22,406 bases of DNA from Ruminococcus sp. (GTDB lineage: Bacteria; Bacillota; Clostridia; Oscillospirales; Ruminococcaceae): NCBI GenBank assembly GCA_024697705.1, contig JAILFF010000329.1, forward strand, positions 1-22,406. The letters are read 5' to 3'. This document shows positions 1 through 6,926 of the stretch, in pieces. Under the pieces are notes generated by a model, which was not told the DNA's origin, made no database searches, and saw only the letters and a list, made by a program, of their open reading frames with translations. How positions within the stretch are numbered: position 1 is the first letter of the stretch; every line of letters starts with the position of its first letter. Position numbers and translations under genes: made by a program.

Positions 1-527
1 AGGACATCTCGGGCGGAGTACCTGAGGACTGTGTGCCGCAGGCGATCTTCGACCCTGCCCGCGCCGACGATCTGCTGCTTTTCCCGCTGCTGACCGCCTC
101 AAAGGAAGAGCTGACTTCCCTGCCCGAGATAAGCGAGCCGATCGCCGACCGAATAATCAAAGTCCGCCGCGACCCGCCCGACACTTTCCCCGAGTTTTTA
201 AGCGCCGTCAAGACCGCCAACATCACCCATGCAAGGCTTCGCCGAAGCGCTCTGCACCTGCTTCTCGGCGTGAAAAAGGCTGATCTTGCCGCGCCGCCGT
301 TCGTGCGGATACTCGCTTTCAATGCAAGGGGCGCGGAAATCCTCCGCCGTGCAAATGCCGAAACACCCGTCTCGGCTTCGCTGAAAGATCTGGAAAAGTC
401 CTCCCCGCAGGCGGCGCGGATAATCGGCATCGAGAACAAGGCAGTCCGCTTGCAGCAGCTTTGCCGAGTAACGAGCGGCAGGCGGTTTGAAAACGAATAC
501 ACAAGAAAAATCGCGCCCAAAAAATGA
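1..527 (+). CDS. tmcAL: tRNA(Met) cytidine acetate ligase (TmcAL), C-terminal part
   Basis: Partial gene. The reading frame (first full codon at base 3) is open from the window edge to a TGA at 525-527, so the N-terminal nucleotidyltransferase domain with its HxGH-type motif lies outside. About 174 C-terminal residues are visible. They match the tail of the TmcAL/YlbM (DUF795) family: a helical segment (ARLRRSALHLLLGV) followed by a conserved stretch of the type FVRILAFNARGAEILRRA. TmcAL uses acetate and ATP to make N4-acetylcytidine at the wobble base of elongator tRNA-Met (family knowledge). The GTG at base 33 is only an internal codon, because the frame continues upstream without a stop. 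The tRNA-Gly promoter begins 17 nt downstream. The assignment rests on recalled family features of the C-terminal half only. Confidence 0.75.
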   Translation, partial: DISGGVPEDCVPQAIFDPARADDLLLFPLLTASKEELTSLPEISEPIADRIIKVRRDPPDTFPEFLSAVKTANITHARLRRSALHLLLGVKKADLAAPPFVRILAFNARGAEILRRANAETPVSASLKDLEKSSPQAARIIGIENKAVRLQQLCRVTSGRRFENEYTRKIAPKK

Positions 528-544
528 AATTACTGTGAAAACAC

Positions 545-573
545 TTGCATTGTGCTAAAAAATAGTGTATAAT
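545..573 (+). promoter_or_regulatory. Sigma-A type promoter for the tRNA-Gly locus
   Basis: TTGCAT at 545-550, a 17-nt spacer, and a perfect TATAAT at 568-573. The predicted start is near 580, about 12 nt before the first tRNA. It may also transcribe the downstream tRNA copy and repeats, since no T-tailed terminator is visible before the clpE-like gene. Confidence 0.75.
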
Positions 574-591
574 AAGTTCTATATCCGGCGT

Positions 592-663
592 GCAGCTGTC
601 GTATAATGGTCATTATTTCAGTTTCCCAAACTGAGGACGCGGGTTCGATTCCCGTCAGCTGCT
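592..663 (+). tRNA. tRNA-Gly (anticodon CCC), copy 1
   Basis: The cloverleaf can be drawn by eye. The 7-bp acceptor is GCAGCTG/CAGCTGC with discriminator T. The D arm has A14, G18-G19 and A21 but only three of four pairs (T13-T22 mismatch, G10-T25 wobble). A perfect 5-bp anticodon stem TCAGT/ACTGA encloses loop TTCCCAA, giving anticodon CCC, which reads GGG glycine codons. The variable loop is GGAC and the T arm is GCGGG-TTCGATT-CCCGT. CCA is not encoded. It follows a strong promoter. Confidence 0.93.
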
Positions 664-692
664 TGGTCCTCGACCGGACGGGTCAAGACGCG

Positions 693-750
693 GGTGCGCT
701 CCGCGTTGCTCCGCTCACGTTGTGCGAGAGGGTTAGGATTCGTTCCGCGG
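693..750 (-). repeat. Dispersed GC-rich repeat, copy A (between the tRNA copies)
   Basis: Read on the minus strand, this 58-nt segment matches 6735-6791 on the plus strand almost base for base. Both begin CCGCGGAAC and both contain ACAACGTGAGCGGAGC followed by GCGGAGCGCACC. The 5' thirds differ at a few bases and one indel. It fills most of the 127-nt spacer between the two tRNA-Gly genes. No coding potential is supported, so it is best read as a short dispersed non-coding repeat. Confidence 0.7.
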
Positions 751-790
751 TCGATGGGTTTGTGTTTTTTACCAAGACGACCGGAAATTT

Positions 791-862
791 GCAGCTGTCG
801 TATAATGGTCATTATTTCAGTTTCCCAAACTGATGACGCGGGTTCGATTCCCGTCAGCTGCT
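791..862 (+). tRNA. tRNA-Gly (anticodon CCC), copy 2
   Basis: Identical to copy 1 at 592-663 except for one variable-loop base (TGAC instead of GGAC). It has the same acceptor, anticodon CCC and T arm, the same weak D stem, and no encoded CCA. No separate promoter is apparent, so it is probably co-transcribed from the promoter at 545-573. Its 3' end is the boundary for the tandem units that follow. Confidence 0.93.
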
Positions 863-863
863 T

Positions 864-1024
864 AGAAATTGTAAGAGCTAAAATAGGTACAATATGGCAA
901 AGACCAACGGGAGCGGTTCGACCGGCAATATCCCACCGTTCGCGGACAAGAGCTGAGTTTCCAAAACAAACCCAGCCCGCGTATACGCCCCCCCGCGTAG
1001 GGGGTCGATTCCCGTCAGCTGCTT
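864..1024 (+). repeat. tRNA-bounded tandem unit 1 (161 nt)
   Basis: Starts right after the tRNA-Gly copy 2 3' end (GCTT at 860-863) and ends with another copy of the last 20 nt of the tRNA locus, TCGATTCCCGTCAGCTGCTT. It differs from unit 2 by two substitutions and one C in a C-run. It contains an inverted repeat ATTGTA/TACAAT near its start, a 20-codon mini-ORF (894-956), and a C-rich hairpin with loop GCGTA (990-1004) abutting the tRNA fragment. The form resembles remnants bounded by attachment sites at a tRNA 3' end, but no integrase is present. Confidence 0.85.
894..956 (+). other. 20-codon mini-ORF in tandem unit 1
   Basis: ATG to TGA reading MAKTNGSGSTGN followed by IPPFADKS, preceded by a weak AGG at 7-9 nt. 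Unit 2 encodes the identical peptide at 1055-1117, and the only base difference inside the ORF is synonymous (ACC versus ACT, Thr4). This could be the leftover 5' end of a deleted gene or chance preservation in a recent duplication. Translation is not established. Confidence 0.3.
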
Positions 1025-1184
1025 AGAAATTGTAAGAGCTAAAATAGGTACAATATGGCAAAGACTAACGGGAGCGGTTCGACCGGCAATATCCCACCGT
1101 TCGCGGACAAGAGCTGAGTTTCCAAAACAAACGCAGCCCGCGTATACGCCCCCCGCGTAGGGGGTCGATTCCCGTCAGCTGCTT
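1025..1184 (+). repeat. tRNA-bounded tandem unit 2 (160 nt)
   Basis: Near-perfect tandem copy of unit 1, again ending in TCGATTCCCGTCAGCTGCTT (1165-1184). The GCGTA-loop hairpin recurs at 1149-1164. After it the sequence leaves the tRNA context and becomes an A-rich leader to the clpE-like gene. Three tRNA 3' ends in a row (862, 1024, 1184) at a spacing of about 160 nt are the striking feature. Only copy 2 of the tRNA is complete upstream of them. Confidence 0.85.
1055..1117 (+). other. 20-codon mini-ORF in tandem unit 2
   Basis: Same peptide as the mini-ORF in unit 1, with one synonymous difference. It has the same context and a weak ribosome binding site. It is listed because the only change within it is silent, but one site is far too little to show selection. 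Confidence 0.3.
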
Positions 1185-1191
1185 AAAAAGT

Positions 1192-1215
1192 ATCAGAATA
1201 AGAATCAGAATAAGA
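1192..1215 (+). repeat. Two tandem 12-mers in the clpE-like leader
   Basis: ATCAGAATAAGA occurs twice head to tail (1192-1203 and 1204-1215), followed by degenerate AATAGAATAGA. It is a purine-rich simple repeat between the tRNA units and the gene. No CtsR-type operator (GGTCAAA direct repeat) is visible here. Confidence 0.6.
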
Positions 1216-1262
1216 AATAGAATAGACAAGAAAGTATGAAAGAAAAAGGGGGCACGGTCTGA

Positions 1263-3602
1263 ATGTTGATGTGTTCAAAGTGCGGGAAACGTCCCGCCGT
1301 TGTATTTATTTCCCAGATGAACGGCGTTCAGCAGAAAGATAACGGCGGCATGGGAAAGGGCTACTGCATCGTCTGCGCCAAAGAGGCGGGTATCCCTCAG
1401 ATCGACGACTATATGAAGCGTATGGGACTGAGCGAGGAGGACATCGAGGAAATGGCAGAGCTTTCCTCCGAGATGTTCGACGACGGCGATTCCTTCGAGC
1501 AGGGCGGCAGCAGCACGCTCCCCGAATTTTTGGGAAATATCACTAACAGCCTGGAAAAAATGTTCGGCGGCGCACAGTCGTCCTCTTCTAAGGACGATGA
1601 AAAATCCTCCGACGACTCCAAGCACATGAGGCGCTCAAGCTTCGGCGACAAAAAATCCCGTCAGGAGGACAAGAAGCTCCAGCAGCCCAAGCTCAAATAC
1701 TTAGGCACCTACTGCACGAATCTCTCCGAAAAGGCAGAGAACGGCGAGCTTGACCCGTGCATCGGCAGAGAACGCGAGATGGACAGAGTTATCCAGATAC
1801 TCTCCCGCCGTCAGAAGAACAATCCCTGTCTGATAGGCGAACCGGGCGTCGGCAAGTCTGCCATTGCGGAGGGCATTGCTCAGAAGATAGCTTCGGGCGA
1901 CGTACCCTACGACCTCAGAAAGCGCAAGATCTTCCTGCTCGATATGGCGGCGCTCGTTGCGGGCACCCAGTTCAGAGGTCAGTTTGAAAGCCGTATGAAG
2001 GGGCTTATCGACGAGGTTAAAAAGCTCGGCAACGTTATACTCTTTATAGATGAAGTACATTCCATCGTCGGCGCGGGAGATTCCGAAGGCTCGATGAATG
2101 CTTCCAATATCCTGAAGCCCGCCCTTTCACGCGGCGAGGTGCAGGTCATCGGCGCTACCACCTTCAAGGAATACCGCAAGTACATCGAAAAGGACGCGGC
2201 GCTCGAAAGACGTTTCCAGCCCGTCACCGTCAAGGAGCCGAACGTTCCCGATACTGTGCTCATGCTCGACGGCATCAAGAAATATTACGAAAAGCACCAC
2301 AGCATCAGCGTTCCCGACCAGATCGTGCGGGAGTGCGCGATACTTTCCGAAAGATACATCACCGACCGCTATCTTCCCGACAAGGCTATCGACCTTCTCG
2401 ACGAAGCCTGCGCTTATGCTTCGATAAGAAACAACGCCATCGAAAGCTCCAAGCGGCTCACCGAGGAATACGACAACGAAAACAACGCCTTGAAGGAGCT
2501 TGAAAACGAGAGCGACTATCCCAACTACGAGAAGATCGGCGAGCAGAAGATGAAGTGCATAAACCTCAAAAAGCAGCTCGACGCCGCAAATGAGGAAGCC
2601 GAAAAGGCGGAAGTTACCGAGAAGGACTTGGCGCACGTAATCGAGGTGTGGACGGGTATCCCCGCAAACAAGATCGAGGAGACCGAATACGCCAAGATAC
2701 GCCAGCTGCCCGAAGCGCTCTCGAAGCGCGTGATCGGTCAGCAGGAGGCAGTAGATGCCGTTTGCGCGGCGGTAAGGCGCAGCAGAGTTCATCTGAGCAA
2801 GCGTATCCGTCCCGCGTCGTTCATTTTTGTGGGACCCACGGGCGTCGGCAAGACCGAGCTTGTCAAGGTCTTGGGCGAAACGCTTTTCAGCGACACCGAG
2901 CCGCTTATCCGAGTTGATATGTCGGAATACATGGAGCGCCATTCGGTCAGCAAGCTGATAGGCTCACCTCCGGGATATGTCGGCTTCGACGAAGCGGGTC
3001 AGCTCACCGAGAAGATACGCCGCAGACCGTACTCCGTCGTGCTGTTCGACGAGATAGAGAAGGCTCACCCCGACGTCATGAATATCCTGCTCCAGATCCT
3101 GGACGAAGGCGAGATACACGACGCGCAGGGCAGGCTCATCTCGTTTAAGAACACCGTTATCGTAATGACCTCAAATGCGGGTTCGACCTCTACGGACACG
3201 GGCATGGGCTTTAACAAGACCGACAGCGACATCTCGAAGGAAAGAGCTATGAAGGCGCTGCGCGAGTTCCTCCGTCCCGAGTTCCTCGGACGTATCGACG
3301 AGGTAGTCGTATTCGGCAGCCTTTCCAAGGAAGACTACGCGAAGATCGCGGGTCTTATGCTGAACGAGATGAAGGAAGCGCTTGAAGAGAGCGCCATCAA
3401 GCTCGAATGGAGCGACGACGCGCTTAAGACAATTGCGGAGAAGTCCCACGGGCACAAGCTGGGCGGACGAGACATCAGGCGCGTTATCCGCGAGGAGATC
3501 GAGGATAAGCTGAGCGAAATGATCGTCGAGCGCGGCGAGGGCGCTGTTTCCTCCTGCACGATAGGCGCTAAGGAAGGCTCGCTTGAAATAAACGTTGTAT
3601 AA
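1263..3602 (+). CDS. ClpE-like Hsp100 AAA+ ATPase with N-terminal zinc finger
   Basis: A 779-aa two-ring AAA+ unfoldase. The N-terminus carries C4-x2-C7-x27-C35-x2-C38, a zinc-finger-like module in place of the usual Clp N-domain, as in ClpE. A Ser/Asp/Lys-rich linker (about 85-145) follows. AAA1 has Walker A GEPGVGKS (192-199) and Walker B with D263-E264. A short, charged middle region lies around 398-465. AAA2 has Walker A GPTGVGKT (524-531), pore loop GYVG (Y572) and Walker B D596-E597. An M-G-F tripeptide (648-650) sits where Hsp100s dock ClpP, so a role as ClpP-associated unfoldase is likely (inference). The ATG at 1263 has AAGGGGG 10 nt upstream; a second ATG at 1269 is possible. No clpP, mcsAB or ctsR is adjacent. 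Start, family and ATPase motifs are secure; ClpE rather than ClpC naming is less so. Confidence 0.88.
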   Translation: MLMCSKCGKRPAVVFISQMNGVQQKDNGGMGKGYCIVCAKEAGIPQIDDYMKRMGLSEEDIEEMAELSSEMFDDGDSFEQGGSSTLPEFLGNITNSLEKMFGGAQSSSSKDDEKSSDDSKHMRRSSFGDKKSRQEDKKLQQPKLKYLGTYCTNLSEKAENGELDPCIGREREMDRVIQILSRRQKNNPCLIGEPGVGKSAIAEGIAQKIASGDVPYDLRKRKIFLLDMAALVAGTQFRGQFESRMKGLIDEVKKLGNVILFIDEVHSIVGAGDSEGSMNASNILKPALSRGEVQVIGATTFKEYRKYIEKDAALERRFQPVTVKEPNVPDTVLMLDGIKKYYEKHHSISVPDQIVRECAILSERYITDRYLPDKAIDLLDEACAYASIRNNAIESSKRLTEEYDNENNALKELENESDYPNYEKIGEQKMKCINLKKQLDAANEEAEKAEVTEKDLAHVIEVWTGIPANKIEETEYAKIRQLPEALSKRVIGQQEAVDAVCAAVRRSRVHLSKRIRPASFIFVGPTGVGKTELVKVLGETLFSDTEPLIRVDMSEYMERHSVSKLIGSPPGYVGFDEAGQLTEKIRRRPYSVVLFDEIEKAHPDVMNILLQILDEGEIHDAQGRLISFKNTVIVMTSNAGSTSTDTGMGFNKTDSDISKERAMKALREFLRPEFLGRIDEVVVFGSLSKEDYAKIAGLMLNEMKEALEESAIKLEWSDDALKTIAEKSHGHKLGGRDIRRVIREEIEDKLSEMIVERGEGAVSSCTIGAKEGSLEINVV

Positions 3603-3608
3603 AAAATC

Positions 3609-3640
3609 AGGACTGTTCCCACGCGGGAGCAGTCCTTTTG
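3609..3640 (+). terminator. Bidirectional intrinsic terminator between convergent genes
   Basis: A 12-bp stem AGGACTGTTCCC / GGGAGCAGTCCT (one G-T pair) with loop ACGC, followed by TTTTGTTT on the plus strand. On the minus strand the same stem is followed by GATTTTTT. It lies between the clpE-like stop (3602) and the solute-binding-protein stop (3642), so it probably ends both transcripts. Confidence 0.92.
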
Positions 3641-3641
3641 T

Positions 3642-4931
3642 TTATCTGTATGTAATGAACGAATACTTATCGAGAAAGCCGTATGCGGCGGAGGTGACCG
3701 TCTTCTGCCCGTAATAATAAAGGTCGAATTGCTCGAAGAAACAGTTCACCATGTCAAGGTCTTCCATTTTTGCGGGCATGAGCTCCAGCTTGGCGGCGTT
3801 CTGCTCGATCATCTGCGATGCCTGATACGGCACTCCGCGCAGAAGATTTTTGGCTTCAAGCGTTTCAAGCGCCGACTTTGAAAGCGGTACGCCCTTTTCC
3901 GTGCCTTGCAGCTCTGCCATGCGGCTGTCGTTCATCAGGTAATTAAGGAAGCTCGCCGCTTCCGCGGGGTTCTCCGAATACTTGCTGATCGCGTAAAGGT
4001 TCGTCGGCTTTACGTACCAGCCGAAACGCTGCGGCGCTTCGGTGGTGAGATACGTCCCGATGACAGCCGTTCCGCCCTTCTCGGTGATGGGCGAGATATT
4101 GTACTGCGCGTCGGAGACCCAAAGCAAAGCGCCCGCCGTTCTGCCGTCGATAAAATCGCTGCGGTCAAAGTCCTTGCGCATGATGACGCCTCGGTCGAGA
4201 AGCTGCTTGTAGAACTCCATCATCGAGACTACGTTCTGTACGCCGAAGCCGTCCGCGCTGAACGCCTCCTTGCCCGAGATCTGCTCCTCGTGGGCGATAA
4301 GCATTTTCCAGTAATGCCTGCCCGTTGAGCCGAGCGTATAGATATCGTGCTTTGAAAGCTCTTCGGCGCAGGCGAACAGATCGTCCCATGTCTTCGGCAC
4401 CGAAAGCCCGTAGCCGTTCAGAAGATAACGATTATAATAGAATGTGACCGCGTTAAGCGAAACGGGCAGCGCGTTCAGCTTGCCGTTCACGGTGCCGTAG
4501 GAAAGCTCGGTCTCGCTGAAATTTGAAAGGTCTATCTTGTCGGCGTAATCGTACAGGTTGCAGAAGCCCTCGCCGTCGGGGGAATATTCGGGCAGCCACG
4601 CGGAGTTTATCACCATGATATCGGGCTCCTTGCGGCAGACGATAAGCGAATCGAGGTTCTCTTTATACCCCGTGAAATCGCTTGCCGTCGGGCGGATATC
4701 CACACCCGGCTCGCGCTGCTCGTACTCGTTTATGCCGCGAATGGTGTAGTCGCTGCGTATCTCGTTTCCCCACCATGAAAAGCCGAGCACAACGGGACGC
4801 GATATTTCTTTATGCTGCTCCTCCGAGACATTATCGCCTATCATATTCGTCAGCTGACGGCAGGACGAAGCTGTAAAACAGAAGGCTGCCGCAAGAATGA
4901 CGGAAAGCGCCTTTTTCTTCCACAGTCTCAT
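3642..4931 (-). CDS. Solute-binding lipoprotein (family 1, sugar-type), orphan
   Basis: A 429-aa protein. A lipoprotein signal (basic MRLWKKK, hydrophobic core, lipobox-like TASSC with C24) predicts membrane anchoring on the outer face. The body resembles family 1 extracellular solute-binding proteins: an N-terminal strand VVLGFSWWGNE, a PDIMVINSAWLPEY segment, NALPVSLNAVTFYYNRYLL, a PKTWDDLFACAEELSK segment and a C-terminal NPAEAASFLNYLMND helix. Such proteins bind oligosaccharides for ABC importers. No permease or ATPase gene accompanies it here. Its ATG overlaps the stop of the upstream membrane sensor by 4 nt (ATGA), implying translational coupling and a 1:1 functional pairing. A role as ligand-binding partner of the sensor is inferred. 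The ligand is unknown. Confidence 0.85.
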   Translation of the reverse strand: MRLWKKKALSVILAAAFCFTASSCRQLTNMIGDNVSEEQHKEISRPVVLGFSWWGNEIRSDYTIRGINEYEQREPGVDIRPTASDFTGYKENLDSLIVCRKEPDIMVINSAWLPEYSPDGEGFCNLYDYADKIDLSNFSETELSYGTVNGKLNALPVSLNAVTFYYNRYLLNGYGLSVPKTWDDLFACAEELSKHDIYTLGSTGRHYWKMLIAHEEQISGKEAFSADGFGVQNVVSMMEFYKQLLDRGVIMRKDFDRSDFIDGRTAGALLWVSDAQYNISPITEKGGTAVIGTYLTTEAPQRFGWYVKPTNLYAISKYSENPAEAASFLNYLMNDSRMAELQGTEKGVPLSKSALETLEAKNLLRGVPYQASQMIEQNAAKLELMPAKMEDLDMVNCFFEQFDLYYYGQKTVTSAAYGFLDKYSFITYR

Positions 4932-6484
4932 TTCTTCGCCGCCTCCTTACCTTCGTCCGAGCTCTTCGAGCCCTTACGGCTGCCCGAGGACTGCTCCCAC
5001 GGAGCCTTATATATCACCGAACAGCTTTCCGGACGGCTCTCCGCCTCGGAAAAAGCCTCGTCCGCCTTTGCGAAAAGCGTATCGTAATCCTCGCCGTGAT
5101 CGGGATAGACGCACACGCCGATGTTCACACCGAGCTTAAGCGAGCTCTCGCTGTCGGCGGTGAAATCGGTAAACTCCTTGCTGAGAGCGGTACACTCCTT
5201 TTCGAGCTTGCCGTGCGAACGGAACAGGTCGAACTCGCTGAAATCAACGAACATCACGAGCCTGTCGCCGCTTATCCTTCCGATGAGGAACCTTCTTTCG
5301 GCGAAAAAGCCTTCGGAGATGGCAACGAGCCTTTCGACCATGGCGCGTCGGAACGTCAGTGAAACGGTCTGCCGTATGGTATCGTAATCCTTTATCCCGA
5401 TGATGATGAATGCGTAGGTGCTGCCGACAAGCGAGGTCTCGATGCGGTCGCTGATCTTCTCGTCAAGACCGTACTCGTTGAGCCTTCCGCTGATGGGGTC
5501 GATAAACTCGTTCTCGGGGCGCTCTATCTCGGCACCCGCTATCCTTGCGGTCGCCGCAAAGCCCACCAGTATGCAGACGCACATCACAAGCACCACAATG
5601 ACCGATAGGATACCCAGTATCGTCGAATGTTCGCTGACGCCGAGAATATCGCGGGAAACTACGTATATCCTCCAGCCGCATCGGGCAGAAACGGTGGTGC
5701 CGATGAAATTGGTGGCGGTGACGGTCTCGTTCATTGATTCAAAGCGCTCGGAAAAATCCCGCGAAAGCACGATGCCGGATTTTTCCGTCGGCATATCGGT
5801 AAGTATCACCTTGCCGTCGCGGTCGGTAAGCGCTACCGTGATCTCACTGTTCTCATTAAGACTGCCCGCCAGCACGAAGGGCTCCAGCTCGTCTATGTAG
5901 CATGAGAGAACGAACACCGCGTGATCGTTTATCCGTCGGAAATAATATATCTTCCGCGAAGCGCCGCTCGGGGAAAACAGCCAGACGTCGTTTGAATCGC
6001 CGAGAAGCGATTCGAGCCTTTCGAGCGAGCCGTTCACGATAAAATCATCGGCTGAGGTGGATATCTTCCCGACCGTCATACGTTTTTCCTCGTTGTGGGG
6101 GTCGGAATAGAAAATGAAATAATCGTTATAGCTCCTGCCCGCCGCAAGATTCAAAAGTTCGTCGCGGACGAAGAATTCGAGACGGGTGCTTTCGTACTCG
6201 GGGTAGTTGTTTATAAAAGGGTCGTAATCCATGATCTCGGGGTGCTTGAACACCTGAGTGCAGTCGGTCTCGGCGTGATCGCAGAAGGAATCGACCGACT
6301 CGGCAAGCCTCAAAGCCAGCGCCTCGTCATGGGCGGCGCTTTTATCCATTCCGATGCGCTGAATATTGACAAACACATAAGTGCAGACGATCAAAGCCGT
6401 CAGCAGCATTGCGGCGCAGTAAAATATTATCATACGGTTGCGCAACTGCCGCACCGTAACAGTCTTCTTGTATATATCCGACAT
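4928..6484 (-). CDS. Membrane sensor with extracellular Cache-like domain and degenerate GGDEF domain
   Basis: A 518-aa protein: TM1 about 18-40, an extracytoplasmic region of about 245 residues with Cache-like composition, TM2 about 287-311, then a GGDEF-family fold about 326-493. The fold is recognised by DPISGRLNEYGLDEKI at its start and by the C-terminal segment VNIGVCVYPDHGEDYDTLFAKADEAF, whose halves match the typical family ending. The signature is SGDRL (405-409), so the essential Glu is Arg. The first metal Asp of the usual LDIDxFK motif appears replaced (around G363). It is therefore unlikely to make c-di-GMP (inference) and may bind nucleotide or act through protein contact. A Ser/Lys-rich tail follows. 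The start ATG has GAGGAT about 9 nt upstream. It is the first gene of a two-gene operon with the solute-binding lipoprotein. Confidence 0.82.
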   Translation of the reverse strand: MSDIYKKTVTVRQLRNRMIIFYCAAMLLTALIVCTYVFVNIQRIGMDKSAAHDEALALRLAESVDSFCDHAETDCTQVFKHPEIMDYDPFINNYPEYESTRLEFFVRDELLNLAAGRSYNDYFIFYSDPHNEEKRMTVGKISTSADDFIVNGSLERLESLLGDSNDVWLFSPSGASRKIYYFRRINDHAVFVLSCYIDELEPFVLAGSLNENSEITVALTDRDGKVILTDMPTEKSGIVLSRDFSERFESMNETVTATNFIGTTVSARCGWRIYVVSRDILGVSEHSTILGILSVIVVLVMCVCILVGFAATARIAGAEIERPENEFIDPISGRLNEYGLDEKISDRIETSLVGSTYAFIIIGIKDYDTIRQTVSLTFRRAMVERLVAISEGFFAERRFLIGRISGDRLVMFVDFSEFDLFRSHGKLEKECTALSKEFTDFTADSESSLKLGVNIGVCVYPDHGEDYDTLFAKADEAFSEAESRPESCSVIYKAPWEQSSGSRKGSKSSDEGKEAAKK

Positions 6485-6522
6485 TTCAATTTATCCTCAT
6501 AACACAAAACAAACAGGCACAG

Positions 6523-6542
6523 CTCCACAGCTCTCTGCGGAG
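6523..6542 (-). other. 5'-UTR hairpin of the sensor/lipoprotein operon
   Basis: On the minus strand, CTCCGCAG-AGAG-CTGTGGAG forms an 8-bp stem (one G-T) with a 4-nt loop, between the promoter at 6559-6587 and the start codon at 6484. It is followed by a U-leaning stretch but not a clean U-run. It could be a transcript-stabilising or attenuating hairpin. Confidence 0.5.
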
Positions 6543-6558
6543 TTCCGCATACATTTTT

Positions 6559-6587
6559 ATTATACCACGCCGCCGCCTTCAAATCAA
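6559..6587 (-). promoter_or_regulatory. Promoter of the sensor/lipoprotein operon
   Basis: On the minus strand, TTGATT (6587-6582), a 17-nt spacer, and a perfect TATAAT (6564-6559). The start is predicted near 6552, giving a leader of about 70 nt that contains the 6523-6542 hairpin. Confidence 0.7.
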
Positions 6588-6664
6588 TAACAGCGGGCGA
6601 TTGTTCATTTTATTTTAATATATCGGCGCGATCTCCGTTGCGTTTCTGCGATGCACAGACCGGT

Positions 6665-6823
6665 GTAACGCCCCCGCGGAACGAATTTCCTGTGTATGTA
6701 ATCTTTATTACCGATGGCGGTAACGTCCCCGCCCCCGCGGAACTAATCCCCACCGTCCGAACAACGTGAGCGGAGCGAAGCGGAGCGCACCTGCGTAACC
6801 GCCCCCCCGCGTAGGGGGGGATT
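6665..6823 (+). repeat. GC-rich intergenic repeat cluster (includes dispersed copy B, 6735-6791)
   Basis: Three related modules lie between the divergent promoters. The first, 6665-6690, has GTAACG then CCCCCGCGGAACGAATT. The second, 6720-6751, has GTAACG, CCCC, then CCCCCGCGGAACTAAT. The third, 6793-6823, has GCGTAACC then a perfect 7-bp hairpin C7-GCGTA-G7. The interval 6735-6791 is the plus-strand partner of the minus-strand repeat at 693-750. No ORF is supported in this stretch of more than 300 bases. The only other signals are the two divergent promoters and the 6523-6542 hairpin. Confidence 0.7.
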
Positions 6824-6855
6824 GTTAATTTGGGATTAATTTATTATGTTTCCAT

Positions 6856-6884
6856 TTGACATTATAATGGTATTGTGATATAAT
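6856..6884 (+). promoter_or_regulatory. Consensus extended -10 promoter of purL
   Basis: A perfect TTGACA (6856-6861), 17-nt spacer and perfect TATAAT (6879-6884), preceded by TG one base upstream (TGATATAAT). The predicted start is near 6891, leaving a leader of only about 36 nt. There is no room for a purine riboswitch, and no obvious PurR box pair was seen. Confidence 0.9.
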
Positions 6885-6926
6885 AGAATCAGTATTCTTA
6901 AAAATTTCCGCAAAGGAGCTGTTCAT

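Noticed and set aside
606..1026. Open frames over the tRNA-Gly locus (606-833 and 694-1026)
   Set aside because: They translate tRNA and repeat sequence, lack ribosome binding sites and duplicate because the tRNA is duplicated.
864..1184. CRISPR-like array
   Set aside because: Units of 160 nt are tandem without unique spacers and carry tRNA fragments; no cas genes.
2127..2942. A 271-codon minus-strand frame inside the clpE-like gene
   Set aside because: Complement of AAA+ motifs; composition typical of a codon-bias shadow.
6885..6926. Purine riboswitch before purL
   Set aside because: Only about 36 nt between the predicted transcript start and ATG, too short for the aptamer.
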